From Amblyornis subalaris (lineage: Eukaryota; Chordata; Aves; Passeriformes; Ptilonorhynchidae): a stretch of 64,000 nt of DNA. The translations under genes and the position numbers were made by a program. Location: the NCBI GenBank assembly GCA_018881555.1, contig JACAXG010000131.1, positions 1,116,001-1,180,000 on the forward strand. The letters run 5' to 3'. This document shows positions 12,158 through 38,569 of the stretch, one piece after another (position 1 is the first letter of the stretch; each line of letters opens with the position of its first letter). A model generated the notes under the pieces. It did not search any database, had not been told where the DNA came from, and was given only the letters and a program-made list of their open reading frames with translations.

Positions 12158-13727
12158 GCAAGATTTACTGACAGTGAGTTGTACTTCCTCACTCAGGTAT
12201 TTGTGTGTGGTCAGCACTCAAAATTAGTGAAATTACCTCACCCCTTTAAGGTGAACGAAAGAACCCCTGAAGCCCCAAGCAGGATTTTGAGGGGTGAAAT
12301 TCAAGTATTGAAGATAAGATTTTTACAGGCTGTCCACATACGGAATCTTTTTCAAGTACTTCAACGCTTTGTGAATTACACACAAAATACTTCTAAAATC
12401 TTTACAAATGCAATATTTACATTTTTAAATGCCTCCTTAGTTTTTACAAAAATGAATGTGTGAAAGCNTTGAGAGGATAAGGGATGTCTTACAGCCAGCA
12501 AGGTAGAAGANAGTCAGTCATTGCACGTCTGCAAAAGAGCATATCTGAACTAAAGTTACAACAAATGCATTTTTATTCATGGATAGAAATCTGACANATG
12601 TAGCAGTATACAGCTGGTATAACATATGGGACAGCCCTGCCTAGTATATTTCTAAAGATTTTCAAGGAAAAATACATCAGCAAAACTGAAAGTAAAAGTG
12701 CTATTTTATATGAGAGGGGTTTTCCCCTTAAGTCTGATAAGTAGGACTTGAAATACGATACTAATATAAAAAAAAGTCTTGAAAGTTCACCCACTTTGGC
12801 TTTTTCTTTGGAGACATCAGAGGTAGCTTTCTNTGTCTGAATGATGGATTGAGGCACCGTGTTCCTTCTGTTAGAATTCCACTTCCCATCCATTCTCTCT
12901 CGGTGGATTATCCCATGCACAAAGGCCCCTCATGGAGTTCCTTCAGCTACCTCAGTTTTTGTCTCTCTGAACTGAGCAGCCAGTGAACATCACTTATCAG
13001 GTGGAGTTAATTTTGCTTAACTTAGCTTCAGTTTTCTTCTTTCTGCTTTCACTTCTTTCAGGAGACAGAGACTTCAGAGTCAGCAACTCACCACATGGAA
13101 GTTCTCTGCTGAGACTTCTGTAGGTTCAACATTGTTTCTTTCCAATCGGTTCCAAAGAGGTCATGTTTTTCTGGAGCTGGCATTAGTTCAGTTTATATTT
13201 ATTGACATTAACAGTGCTACAATCCACTTAGTACTGTTGAATAGAGTAAGACATATTATGCAATTACCTCTTTTTCGTAGGTCCTACTCAGTTCCCTTAT
13301 TGTGTTATTGAAGCAGTCTAAATATATTATGACAATAAATAAATCTATGACAATAATGAAAATTTTCACAACTTCACTTTCTTATCCCTTCCAATAAACA
13401 TATTAACAATGAATCTTGGTATTCATATTGCCACTTAGTATAACTCATCAATCACTGTATTCTGTGCTTTGCCATGAGAATTATTTCAACATTTTGCTTC
13501 CTGTCATAACCTTCAAAATACAGCACATTTTCTCCCCCAATCGGGAAATAGGACAACACACTTTCTTGAAAAGTTAATCTGGGAATAACTGAAGTTTGTT
13601 CAAATCCAAATAAAAAATATCAATTCATTTCTTCTTGATTACCCCTACACAATTGAAGGATGTGATTGTAAATCAGAAATCTTCCAGTTATAAATATATT
13701 ATCCTGTTGTAATCTTGAAACCCAAAG

Positions 13728-13733
13728 TTTATT
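13728..13733 (-). terminator. Candidate polyadenylation signal of RHAG
   Basis: AATAAA on the minus strand, about 307 nt beyond the TAG at 14040-14042; the nearest canonical hexamer that I found downstream of the stop. Confidence 0.35.
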
Positions 13734-14039
13734 ACAACAGCTGTATTGTTGTCAGTGACAACAAAAGATAAAACAGATAATTTTGAAGAGCAGTTTGCAA
13801 TGCATTTTTCTGATGAAAACTACTACTTTCTATAGTAGAAGGACCTAATTAATTCACCTGAGTTTGGCATAATGACTATGTACTCTAAAGTCAAGCTTGT
13901 TTTCTGTTACAAAAATATAGCTATCTACAGCCTCTTCTTAAAAACCTGGTGTGGTTAAGACAATACTTGGATGTTGTTTCTTAGCATTAGAAACAGAAAA
14001 GAGCATCATTAGGAAAAACATTGCAAATTAATTATATTT

Positions 14040-26628
<12,589 letters not shown>

Positions 26629-26675
26629 GTTGGTGTCAAAGTCTGGAGGCATTGCTGGCGAGCAGGTGGCTGTGA

Positions 26676-26790
26676 GAGCTTGATAATGGGTGTTTGCCTT
26701 CAGAGGAGCTGACTAATTCCGTGGATCTGGGTGATATAGCAAAAAAAAAAAGAAACAGAGACGTGAACACGCTGTCACACCCACTATGGG
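26676..26790 (-). promoter_or_regulatory. RHAG proximal promoter with GATA and CACCC motifs
   Basis: About 30 bp upstream of the first ATG, the plus strand shows tgataatgggtg (26681-26692). This is a WGATAA site next to a CACCC box read on the minus strand. A second GATA core lies at 26732-26737 (tgatat), and a CACACCC box at 26776-26782. Paired GATA1 and KLF1 (CACCC) sites are the usual layout of red-cell promoters, and RHAG is an erythroid gene. The transcription start is not determined. Confidence 0.5.
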
Positions 26791-29700
26791 AGGGAAAAAG
26801 CATGGGTCAATACAATGATTTCGATTTTCCAGAGTACTTCTGTGTGTGAAATGCTGGCTTACATGTGCTTTTTTTCCCCCTCTTTGTAATACAAACCAGC
26901 TCATTTAGCCACAGTTGTATTTCTTGCATTTTAGAAAGGAAATAGCCTTCAAGAAAATCTCACAGAGCCTGGTCTGCCGCATGTAGTAAGGAACAGTGAC
27001 TCTCAATTGTGTTTCCTGTAGTCAGTAATATTTCCAAGTTGTAGCCCTTCTTTCAAAAAGTAAATAATTTTGCATTGCAAATAAAACATGGAAAGTCTTC
27101 TCCCTCTTCTTATAGGATGTGATAAGCCAAGANAATCTCTTTCAACAGCCTGAAGACACACTTTTTTTTATTTCATAATGAAGTTCTCGTTCTCAGAGCA
27201 CAAGTTCTCATTGTAAACCCTTATTTAAAAATGAAATGGTTGTACTTCTTTATATGTATGGTTGTTAAAAAACTGTTTCTAGTTGTTAAAAAAGAAAGCT
27301 GTAATTATTAAAAAGAGGAATTTGAAGAAAACACCTCCATTTTTCATTTTGAATTATTGCCTTTTTTTTCCATTCCNCTTAGCTCAGACAATGAAAATAG
27401 ATAAGAAACCAAATCTATTACATGGTTTAAAAAGGTTGGTTCATAAACTTTCTCTCAAATGAAGGAGAAAATTAAATTTCACTTAGTTTACTGTTGGATG
27501 ATCTCTTGCTCTNGAGAGTCACATTGCTTGTCAAAATTTGTCTCGAGCCCTCGAAGTTTTGTGGATAAAATAATGTATTGATGTGACAGTGAGTAAATTC
27601 ACCTCTGTTAATCTAGTAGTCAGAAAATAGGGCAAAATTTTAGGGTAGGAACATTCATTTCATGAAAAATCGTATCTATTAAAAAGGGGGACAATATTGC
27701 AGTATTTGCCTAACTGACCATGAAGCAGTAGTGCCAGGGTGCAATGATAAGATGCTGTGGCAGTCCCTGAGTATAAAAATCAACTTAATATAGAGAGGCT
27801 AGAAGATGATGCTAAGTTAGGCTGCTGTTCTCGTGGAATACTGTTGGAAAACTGCTCACATGCCATGAGATTTAAAAAACTCGGTTATTTTTTAGGGTAT
27901 CCCTGTTCTGGTGTACCGGGCAGTACCATGGATTTTTCTTTGTTCCTAAGGCCAATTTACAATTCTCTAATATAAAGGTAGAATTAGACCAATATCCAAA
28001 CTCAGTTTAAAGTTATTGCAGCTTTTTCTCCTTGAAAGTGAGTCTGTGGATTTGGAAGGGAAACCAAAATATTTAGCAAGAAAACACAAGTCTATCACAA
28101 AATCAAGCCTGCAAGTGGCAAAGCTAAAGTAAGCACATACGTGTTTTTTCTTCGTAATGACTACATTTTCTTTGAGCAGCTCAAAGAGAGGAAGCAGAGC
28201 CTTGTTAAAAAGCTGTCGCTCATCCTTGCTGCACCACGGGACAGGACACTCAGGCAGGTTTGATTGTGAGGACCTGTGAGCTCCTACATTTGCTCAGGAA
28301 GCGATTAAAGAAGAACAAACTCATGAGCAAAGTTCATTGGGTTTTTTTTAGGGTTTTCATGGCTTGGCCATGAATATCTTGTGTTACTCATCACATAAGN
28401 TTTTTCCTAGTGAAGATCTCACCTGACATATGTGCAATCCTTATGTTCAAGACTTTCAAGTTCCTTGTTGAAATATTATTGGGGAAAGTGCCTTTTAGTA
28501 GTGTCTAAAATTTAAAATNGTTCGAGTCCATTCAATCAGGACTTTCTCTGAGGTTATTTCTTTATGTGTTAAGTCTCATGCAGGTACATATACACATAGA
28601 GACACACAATCCACGTTGAAAGAGTATTCCTCCATGTCATTTTCCTTTTTTTCTTGGCCAGGAAGAATAACTTAGCTGTTTTCCCAGGGAGGTGAACTAA
28701 NGCCCAGCAGCCACAGAATGGCCCCTAGACATGTACAGGTGATTTACANGCAAATAGGGATGCTGAAGAAGTTATATTCCAATATTTATGTACTCTAATA
28801 TTTGTTCTTCTAAATAAATGAAACATTTCTCTCTCACCACTAACCAGGTTGAATCTGCCACAAATTAACTTCNGATATTGCCAACTTTAAGCTGAAACAA
28901 CTGACACAAGCTGCCAGCAAGAAAATGCTGTATCCAAGGGGTGGCACTGGGTTATCTTGCTCACTGGACTTTTTGGGAAAACCCAGTTTGGCCTGACTNA
29001 CTGCCTCAGTTTTNGCTTGTTGAGATTGGCTTTGGCTTGTGTCCTATTTGGGTCTGGGCACTGCTTCAGGAAATGGCAGGTGCTTTGGATTTTCTGCTCC
29101 AGCCTCTCCGAGGGAAGAAGGGTGAATAGCCATGCCCTGGGTACCTACATACCTGGTCATACCGTCTGTGGAGAGCACACAAAGTTAATCCTGTTAAATC
29201 ATGAAAACAAGGTCNGGATCTTTCAGCCCTAGATCACAGTGGAAACTCTGTACACAGGAGAAAAATCAGTAGGTCCTACATTTTGCTCTGATATATTTCC
29301 CAGCAGAAGCAACTGACGTGTTGATGGCTGTCTGTCATTCCCATTTTTTTCCTGATTACCTTATTTCTGACACAGGCTTTCCAGGTGATGGGGAAGAGCC
29401 ACCTCCAACATCTCATTTCAAAGACCAGCAGCCTTTATATGTCCATCCAGCTGCTGCATGGGGCAATCAAAATGTACGTTTCTTGAACTGCTGGTCTTTA
29501 GGGAATTCCCTTATGTCTCCTTATTAGCTTCATCCCAATCCTGGTGGCTACAAATGCAATGGAAGGAGTGAGAGTGTTCTTTAGTAAATATTGCTGCACA
29601 CCTGGATCTACTAAGTAATTTAAGGTGCCTTAAAGTAATTTAAGTAATTTGCCTTTTGAATGGCTGATGGGTTTTTTATTCTACCTTTCCATGTAAACAG

Positions 29701-29930
29701 GGTGTTGGTGACACGGCACAACCTTTATGTAAATAAGTGTGAATAGCTATGGCAGAGTTTTGAGCTTCCAGAAGGATAAAAATAAAAGAGCTAAAGGGGT
29801 CGTTTGAGCAGTATCCTTGCCTGAAGAATGAGAAAGAACCCGCACCCTCAAGAATCTTTAGGAGTGGCATTCACCTGCCCAGACACACTGTAAATTTCTG
29901 TACCTGATTTAACCTGCAATGATTTCCTTT

Positions 29931-30052
29931 TAAATCACTGAGATTGGAAAAGACCTCTAAGTCCAACCATTAACCCTGCCAGGTTCCCCACTAAACCTTC
30001 TCCCACAGTGCCACATTAACATTTTTGAGCACTTCCAGGAGAAATAGAAACT
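29931..30052 (-). mobile_element. Short degraded CR1 fragment
   Basis: Reads ttggaaaagacctctaagtc then a ccaaccattaaccctgcc block and gagcacttccagga. Confidence 0.6.
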
Positions 30053-30582
30053 TCGTGTTTGTTGTTGGCTGACGCAGGCTCAAATCAGGTTCAGGATGTC
30101 TCCTAGAAGGGGCTGATATTATTTAAGATTCTGAGCTCACTTCACTGAAGTCTGACCTACGAGGATCCCTCGGTCAGGTGTGGAATTACAGAGCATGATT
30201 TGAATGCACACCAATCTTTAAGCTATTTCTTGGTGTGTCCTCTTGTTGTGAACACATCTATGGAGACCAGAGAGGTGGGTTAAGGTGCATCTTTCCTCCA
30301 CACTGTGACAGAAATATTTCTTAGATGTCCTGAACTTTGAGCTAAGTTTGTTTGAGAACATTGACATTTATCCCATTTCTGTGGTGTCGCAGTAGAAGTG
30401 CTTTTTTCATTAAACATTAACTTTAATTCTTCAAGTCAGCAGACTCCTACCTCTCCTCAGGTTGAAAGCTCAGCCAAGCAAATGCAGTTTAGCCATGCAA
30501 TTCTTAAATAGCCTCCTTCAATTTAAAGAGGGAAGTAACAGCAAGTGGGTTTTCCAGCTCCTTGGATAGCAACAACAAGATC

Positions 30583-30860
30583 ACAGGACGGGTCAGGTTG
30601 NAAGGGACCNCAGTGGGTCATCTGGTCCCACNTNCCTGCTCAGGCAGGGCCATCCCAGAGCACAGGGCACAGGATTGTGTCCAGACAGGTCTGGAATATC
30701 CCCAGTGAGGGAGACTCCACACCCTCTCTGGTCTCTGTTCCAGTGCTCGGTCACTTCACAGGAAAGAAGTTCTTCCTCATGATCAGATGGAACTTTCTGT
30801 GCATCAGTTTCTGCCCATTGCCTCTTTGTCTTGACTGGGTCCAAATCAACCCCACCAGTC
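30583..30860 (-). mobile_element. CR1 LINE fragment
   Basis: Contains gggtcatctggtccca, agagcacagggcacaggatt and ttcttcctcatgatcagatg. The same subfamily as the copy at 62285-62900. Confidence 0.75.
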
Positions 30861-31794
30861 TCTTAGGTGATTTCTTGTAAGTGTGGGTCGATATTGCAGT
30901 GTCTCTTGCTAAAGTAACTGTGTTTTATTTTTCCATTTGAAATCTCACAGACTTTCTTCTCTAAGACCTTACTTGATTACTAGACAGTATTTTTAATCTT
31001 TCCAGTACACAAGGAGCTGATAGAAGGTAACACTAGAAGGAACTGGCCTTTTTTTCCTTCCCTGTAAATAGAATAGGCCAGATACTTACATTTCTGTGTT
31101 TGGCTGTGTTTGGCTGANGTGTGCCTTGTTGAAGATGAGCATGTTTGGCTCAAAAACTTCACTCTTTCATGTTCTGCTTTTATTGCACGAGTGTTGCAAA
31201 GCAGGGGTAAAACGCTGAAGCACAAGCTTTAGGTTGAGGTGTATCCCAAAACTGCGGGAAAGCTGTTTACAAGAGATAACAGGGTTCTTCTCCTTTCCAC
31301 AAGGGCCAGTGGGCGTGTTTGAACTGCTCTTGTGATAAAAAGGACCTACTTCAGCTAAGATGGATGCTGTGTGTGCACCTAAAAGTTTTACCTATTGTCC
31401 TGTGAAAGCAATAAGAAATAGTAACAATTAGATGTCTATGTTTAAGTCTCGGGTGGTACTTACAAAAGTTGTTAGTGATGAATCATGTATGTNTATTGAC
31501 TTTTCTTATGTTAATGTGTTTCTTTTGCTCCCCGTCTNTCCCCTGTGCTTACCTGTGACTGTGAAATCCCTTACAGAGTCTTGTTCCAAAGGCAAGCAGG
31601 TATTAAGCTTCTGAGAAAGCACAAGGAGATGACTTCAGACATGGCAGTGAATCATCTCAGTTGTCTTTCCTTGCAGAGGACTGGCTGCCTCTAGGTTTCA
31701 AAATCCACTCTGTAGCTGTGAGTACACCTGCATTTGTGTTCACTCTTTGCATTGCGCCGGAAGAGCACTAAGAAAAGCCACTTGCAAAGGAAGT

Positions 31795-32035
31795 TGAAGA
31801 GAATTGGGTTGAGTCTTGGATATCAGGAAGAAATTCTTCCCTGTGAGGGTGGTGAGGCCCTGGCACAGGTTGCCCAGAGCAGCTGTGGCTGCCCCATCCC
31901 TGGAAGTGTTCAAGGCCAGGTTGGACAGGGCTTGGAGCCACCTGGTCTAGTGGGAAGTGTCCCTGCCCATGGCAGGGGCTTGGGAAATGGATGTTATTTA
32001 AGGTCCCTTCCAATCCAAACCGTTCTGTGATTCTA
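31795..32035 (+). mobile_element. CR1 LINE 3' fragment
   Basis: Blocks ggtgaggccctggcacaggt, ctggtctagtgggaagtgtc and the end ccaatccaaaccgttctgtg. Confidence 0.85.
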
Positions 32036-35000
32036 CAAGTCTTTTCTTCCTTGCCAACCTTTCATGATGCTTCAGTCCTGACCTGCATCTGCAAACGCAA
32101 GCCCAGGTCAATCTGAGCGATCCCAGGAACCCTCCTGCTAAGTGTGGCTCTTCCATCATCTGTACAAACATCAGCCTCTGCAGGCTGAGCTGTGATGTTC
32201 TCAGTGGCACAGCCTCAGGGTGCTGTTTAGTGGTAGCAGGAAATAGTTGGTCTGACCCACACAAGGATTTGTCAAGCCAGAGAGACAGTAAATATCTAAT
32301 TTCTATGACTCAAGGAGTGCTGTAAACTCTGAGCCACATCACGAGTTAAACCCCAATATAAACTGTGTGTTTTGTACATGTGTTCACACTGATCCACAAG
32401 TTTAAATAATTTTGACCTTGGCACAAGTTGCAAATGCGGGTAGAACAATTAGTACGTAACAAATTTCTACAAGAAACTCCCAGATTGTTTGTTTTTCCTG
32501 TGTACAACTAACATCTCCTTCAGCTGTCTGAATATTAGGCAAGTAGGGACTTCTTTGTTTGCAGCTTGAATGCTGACCTGATGGAAGACATGATTTGTGA
32601 CCTTCATAATTAATTTATATGACTGTTTTTTAGTTGTCAGGAAGTAGCTAAATCACTGAATATCCCAAAGTAGTCCTGTGCTATTGAACTGACAAGATGA
32701 ATTTATTATTTCCTCACAATGGGTCAAGGACAAATTCAATGAACAACTGCAACCCAAATTACTATCTAAGATACAACACCCCTTCCTGGACAAGCCAACA
32801 CTGAAGGTACTACAATGAATTGGGAGCAAATAAATATGAGTATAGAAGGAAAAATTACCTCAGTGGAAAAATCCAGTCTCTGTAGTGTTCATACCAAGCT
32901 GTGAAAGGTACAAGTTTTCATGCCATTGGTCATTAAATGCCACATTCTCCTTGGGTATTTCCTATTTACCTCTGAAACATGCATGGCAGTATTAAATAAC
33001 TCATATAGGGCTGGATAAAAGCCTTCATACTGGTTTGTTCAACTGATCAGCCTAGATCTGCCATGACTCTTAGTGCAAGGCTACTGGAATAGTCTACACT
33101 TCAGAGATTTAAGCTTGGTTTATGACATATTGTGGTCAATATTATGTCAAAACAGTTTGGATTGTTTTTGTGTTTCAAATGCATCCATCCTTATGTTCAT
33201 TGACGCCAGAAAGGATGGTCCAAGGCTCATCCTGAAGGCAGGGGGAAAAACAAGACTAGAGACAGGCACACTGAGATGAGACAGGCTGAGCCAAAACAGG
33301 GCTCCTGGGCCGTGGGCAGGTGGTGGGAGAAGCTTCAAAGGAAGGTAAAACCTCCTCAGTGCTCATTACTAAATACTAGGCTTGGGTGATTGTTGATATT
33401 TCTGGCTGGTTTTGCCTGTGCAGCAATCTTTCCACATTTTTGGATGGCTTCTCCCTTATCATGAGGTTTGTCTCCCTGTCTTCACACTCTACAACTTGCT
33501 TTCATTTCTCCTTTCCTCTCCAGGTTCTTTATACATTTCTTTTCCATTGCCTTTTCTCTCCTTTCCCATTTGTAACCTGATTTCCACTGCAGTCTGTGGA
33601 AGAAGCATGATCACTGCTTCCTAATTTATTGTAACTGACACTTTTTACCTTTTCAATCACCCAGCATTTGTCTCTTTAGGAACATGGAATTTTTAGGTCA
33701 TTGAGGACTTTTCCTGCAATTGCTGGTAGGTTGTCAGGTAATACCTTCAATAAATATTTTGCCCTCTGTAAAGTTTTTATGTCCTTCTTCATTCAGGTGG
33801 AAGGCTGCTGCTGACCTTTCCAGTATTTACGCTTAGAAATTGATTTTTTTTCACTAAATTTCTTAATACAGTATATATGTATCTTGAAAATAAAGAATAA
33901 GAAATAAAGAATAAGAAATCTCCTGTCATAAGAAATAGTGGCACCTGCACAGGAATCACTCCTAGAAAGAAGCATCAACAAGAGACCCTTTTTCAAAAAA
34001 TCAGGGTATTTTCTGATACACTGTTGGATGAGGGTGGAGAATCACCTCCATCATCTGACCAGAACTGCACAGCCACATTTGCATAAGAGGTGAATCCATT
34101 CTTCCTTTGAATTTACAGAAATTGTGTAATTTCTGTACCTCAGAAGCAGTGCTCATAAAATGTCCCTGACTCCTCAGTGTTTCAGTCCTGTGCAAAAATC
34201 ACAAGGGCTACAGTTCAATTTTTTGCCAAAATAAACATCTTTTGACCCTTCAGCAATCACTTTGTGGGAAACTTATCATATGTGCCTGCAGAAAGAATGC
34301 TGTTTACCACTAAATAAAAATAACATGCTTTAACAAATACTTTGTTATCTTCAGTGTAGGTTTCTGGAATTTGTTTACCTTGGGAAAAGACTTTTTTAAG
34401 AAGATAGGTGAATGGTTTTGCACGCCCTAAAATAAAACCTGGTGTTTTAAAGTCAATGAATGAAATAAAAAACCCTCATGTTTCATCCAAAATTAGTCAA
34501 CAGAATTAGTAAAAGCCTCAATTTGATTTTAGTGTGGCAGCCTGGGCTTTTCCCCTTTACTTCCACCCCTTCATGCAGTGGTGGGAGTAGAGAAGAAAGC
34601 AGAGAAGTGTTAATGATGGAAACCAGAAAGTGAGAAATGTAATTTGATTTGGTCATTTCCATGGAGGAAACTCCCAAGAACGTGATGATAACCACTTTAA
34701 AGAGCCATTTCCAGTTACAGGTGTGTTGAGCCTTGGGTTCTCCAGCACTGACTGAGTAAATGGTTAACATGGATGTTTTGCATGCCAATCTGCCACCTCA
34801 ACTTTTCCTAAAAATTGCCTTTCTTCCAGACCTTTTACTGATGCTGTTGTCAGAATACCTGTGTTAGTCCTAGAGAGCAAGCCAGTAGTGGCATTTCACA
34901 GACCCCAGAGCAGAGGGCTGAGCCCAGTGACCAGCCCATGAACCCTCAGACGTCACCAGTGGGTCAGGAGGGAGTGTCACGTCCTCGCCTGTATCTCCCT

Positions 35001-35571
35001 GTGCCCCCTGTCCCCTTGACTTGTGGTTAAACTGAGATATAATTATGCTGGAGGTGTGGCCATCAAATGTGATATTATAATTTAGAGGACCTAGTGCTTT
35101 GTAGGCTCTTTCTCAGCACTCACTAATTAATCTTCTTTGCCCTGACTGTGTTGGTTTATCTCTGCCTTGCAGTCAGTGAGGCTGGAGCTCGTAGGTCAAA
35201 TGTCTTGCTCAGGGGTTAAATGTCTTGCTGACAGCCCAGAGAGGAGACAGCAGCTGTCAAAAATCTTCTTAATGAGAAAGTCCATCTCCTGTTTTTCACA
35301 GTGTGACCATGGCCCTTACATTTAGCGGAATCCCATTTTTGGCAGCCTGGCCTAGAAATCTGGGAGCAGTCCAGGGTGGGGAACATCCTCGTCCTGTCCC
35401 TGCTCTGATGGCCCTTTGCTGCTTGGACTTGCTCAACCATCTTGCCACAGTTTTGTTTTTTGGGAATAAACTGGATATTCTGACAACACAGATTTCTAGT
35501 GGCATGTGAAGGTTTCCAACCCTTGCTTTCTATTTCGTATGAGGTCTTGAGGAAGTTGCCTCAAACTGCAC

Positions 35572-35762
35572 CAGGGAAGATTTAGATTGGGTATTAGGAA
35601 AACTTTCTTCATGGAAAGGGTTGTCAAACATTGGAATGGGCTGCCCTGGGAAGTGATGAAGTCACCAACCCAGGAGGTGTTTAAAAGGCATGTGGAAGTG
35701 GCACTTGAGGTCACGGTTTAGTGGTGAAGGTCTTTTCCAACCTAAATGATTCTGTAATTTCA
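35572..35762 (+). mobile_element. CR1 LINE 3' fragment
   Basis: Reads gatttagattgggtattagg, acattggaatgggctgccct and the end ttccaacctaaatgattctg. Confidence 0.8.
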
Positions 35763-37009
35763 TGTTAACCTGTTCTCATTGTAGGTGAGATGTGTCAAGA
35801 ACAAGTTTTGGAAGATTTGTTCTAACATAGCAATTGATGGAGAAAAACAGGGAAGATATAGGCTCATGACTCCCAGCAAGACATTGAAATACTGAAAGTG
35901 ATGAGCTTCTGTTTGGTTTAGCCCAGAGGCTGATCCTCAGACAGCCAAATTTGGTAATGCATCTGCTGCAGTTGGTGCATTTTAAATATCAAAAATACTC
36001 TTTCTTCAGAAGCTGTCAGACTGTGAAGTTACTTACATCAATTCATAACCTTTGTTCAAAACTGTGTTTAAGGCCCTTGTCATGTAAGTTAACAGCAGAA
36101 GAGCTCTTACACCCCTCTCCACAGATAAGGCTTAGGCTTGTACTGTAGTAGTTGCTCTTATCATCTCTCAGCACATGGGCTTCTTGTGAAGTGTATCTGG
36201 AGCCAGAATAGAAACTGTGAGTGAGTCCTGGTGTTATTTGCTTTTTGCCTGGACTAACACCTATAAAGTAGCACAATTCGGCACAAACCAGAAAGCATAT
36301 GTTAGCACCAAAAAGGAAACAACTGTCAAGACACCAGTATGAAAAACAAATTTGTGAAAATACAGTCAAAGAATGGAGGAAAATGTGATTTGACATGCTG
36401 AATCTCATATTGCTTTTACCTCATCTGTATGTGATAAACCCGTGTTCAGCAGCATCTCAGCCTTCCCAGGGACGCGAGCAACTCCGTGGAGTGTCCCAAG
36501 CATCCTTGATGTCAGCTCTGAGACACAGGAACATCCAGGTGGCATTTCATCCCACCTCCTATTTGTTCTATTCCACATCAGCAGGGAAGCAGAATCTTTT
36601 GAAATCTTCTATAAAAGCAGGAAGGTTGTGCCTGGATACCCTGCAGTAACCCAGCATGGTGCCTGGTGCTCCAGGGTGGCACTTCAAGTTGTAGGTGATC
36701 TCTTCCAGCTCCTGCTGCTGCCNTGCTCAAACACCACAGCTGCATGTCCAGAGCATGAAAGCTGGCTCTCTGGGAAGGAGCTCTCTCAGAAAACAAATTA
36801 ATTCCTTGTTAAATATTCATTGGCCCACAGAGAATGGGATGAAAGAGAAAGTCTTGGAAAACAACTCACAAAACACAAGAGTTTTACCAAAATTATATAT
36901 CCTCCTGTAAGAGAGTTGGGATTTTACAAAATAGTGTTTTCGGAGGAAAACATAGGTTTTTAAGGAAATGTTCACCTAGCCTAAGTTTGAATTACACTTT
37001 CTACAAATC

Positions 37010-37325
37010 ATTGAATCACAGTTTGGGTTGGAAGGGATCTGAAAAACCAGCTAGTTCCACCCCACTGTCATAGGCAGGCAGGGACAACTTCCACTATCCC
37101 AGGTGGCTCCCAGCCCCACCCAACCTGTCCTTGGACACTTCCAGGGAAGGGGCAGCCACAGCTTATCTGGGCAGCCTGTGCCGGGGCACCACCACCCTCA
37201 CAGGGAAGAATTTCTTCCTAATATCCAATCTAACCCTGCCTTCTCTCACTTTGAAGCCATTCCCCCTTGTCCTATTACTCCATGCCATTGTTAAAAGTCC
37301 CTCTCCAGCTTTCTTGGAGCCTTGC
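37010..37325 (-). mobile_element. CR1 LINE fragment
   Basis: Reads aatcacagtttgggttggaa, ggggcagccacagcttatct and attcccccttgtcctatta. Confidence 0.85.
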
Positions 37326-38177
37326 ACAGTGGCACATAGTCATGAGGGTGAAACTGACCTTCAGGCAGGTAGAAAATTGAGGCTACCAAAATTAGTAATT
37401 GATATCCTGGCAACCATTAATTTGATGCTTTCAATTGCTTTAATATGATGTTAAAATTTAACCAACAGAAACAGAATGAAACAGTAGAGAGGAGGAAACC
37501 ACCGCAAAACTGTTTCTATATGTAGTGATTATTGATTGAGCCAATATTAGCTAAGAAATTCTGTGCAAGCAAGCGTTTAAATCAGGCCAGAGTAGGCCTA
37601 GAACTTTAAGAAAAGGATAAATCCTTTATACAGGTAGAAAACTGAAAAAGCGATGCAGGTTCATATCTGGGTATGGCTCACCCTCTTGTGTCTTTATGCA
37701 GAACTGCAGTCCTGTGGAGAAAATGATTTTTACTGGCCTGAAATGGGAAGGGAAGGTGGTAAGCAGGTTCTGCCCTGTTCAAGGCTGGTTTATGTGATTC
37801 GAGGGCTGTGGGAAACCAGCACCCACTGAGAGCAGCTGGAGGTCCGGTGGGACACCCCAGTATGGTGCAAGTTTAGTGGGAAAGAGCCACATGAATAAAG
37901 TTATTATTTATCACCTGCATGCACGGGTGTATCAGAATCTTTGTGATGAGGTCAGAGTAAAGTTGCACATTCAGTGTGTTTGTCTTATTTTGCCTGTACA
38001 AAAATTACATCCCCTTTTGCTTTGTATTTCTTTTCATGTCTCATCCACACTCACATGAAGTATAAAAGAGCCTCAAAATATCCATGAGAAACTATCCAAA
38101 TTAAAAAAAAAACACGCCTTGATTTATAAATAACTTTAATTAAAAGCTCTGGTTTTGAACTGGTGGTAAATCATGTG

Positions 38178-38183
38178 TTTATT
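38178..38183 (-). terminator. Candidate polyadenylation signal of the CRISP gene
   Basis: AATAAA on the minus strand about 387 nt past the TAA at 38570-38572. Chance occurrence cannot be excluded. Confidence 0.35.
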
Positions 38184-38569
38184 TAGCAGGATTAAATTCC
38201 ATTGACAATCAACGAAAAGTTAACAGAAGAAAGTTTAGTGGCATTTAACATATTATGCAAAAAAACCTAAAGCGTTTTAAAAGTGTGTTTCTCATTGAAA
38301 AGAAATGAATCAGTGGCAGATCCACTGCAAGAAAAACCACAAAGTAACACATTAGTAACTTAAATATGATTTCTACAAAGCCTAAAATAACATCAGAGGT
38401 TATTTTGAGCTACTAGTCTAATTTAGGACTGAAGTAATGGTCAGATTTCAGATAAAATTGTTACCTATAGGCCATTCTGAGCAGATGCCCTGAGACTGAA
38501 TACCCTTTACAGTGGGTTCTACTCTTTCCTTATAGTCTCACAGCAGCTGTAATGACACCCACCAGGACT

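Larger units (their letters stand above)
10796..14039. other. Intergenic region between the P450 relic and RHAG
   Basis: AT-rich DNA with one CR1 fragment (11918-12157) and the presumed RHAG 3' untranslated region near 14 kb. I see no exon that I can assign to a gene. Confidence 0.5.
26790..38569. other. Intergenic region between RHAG and the CRISP gene
   Basis: About 11.8 kb with no ORF I can assign to a gene. Five CR1 fragments (listed separately) are present; the rest is single-copy-looking AT-rich DNA that must also hold the distal RHAG promoter and the CRISP 3' untranslated region. Confidence 0.5.

Noticed and set aside
12573..12920. 115-codon minus-strand ORF with a possible donor after KEKAK
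   Set aside because: No convincing acceptor and no recognised homology; the hydrophobic part looks like read-through of AT-rich intergenic DNA.
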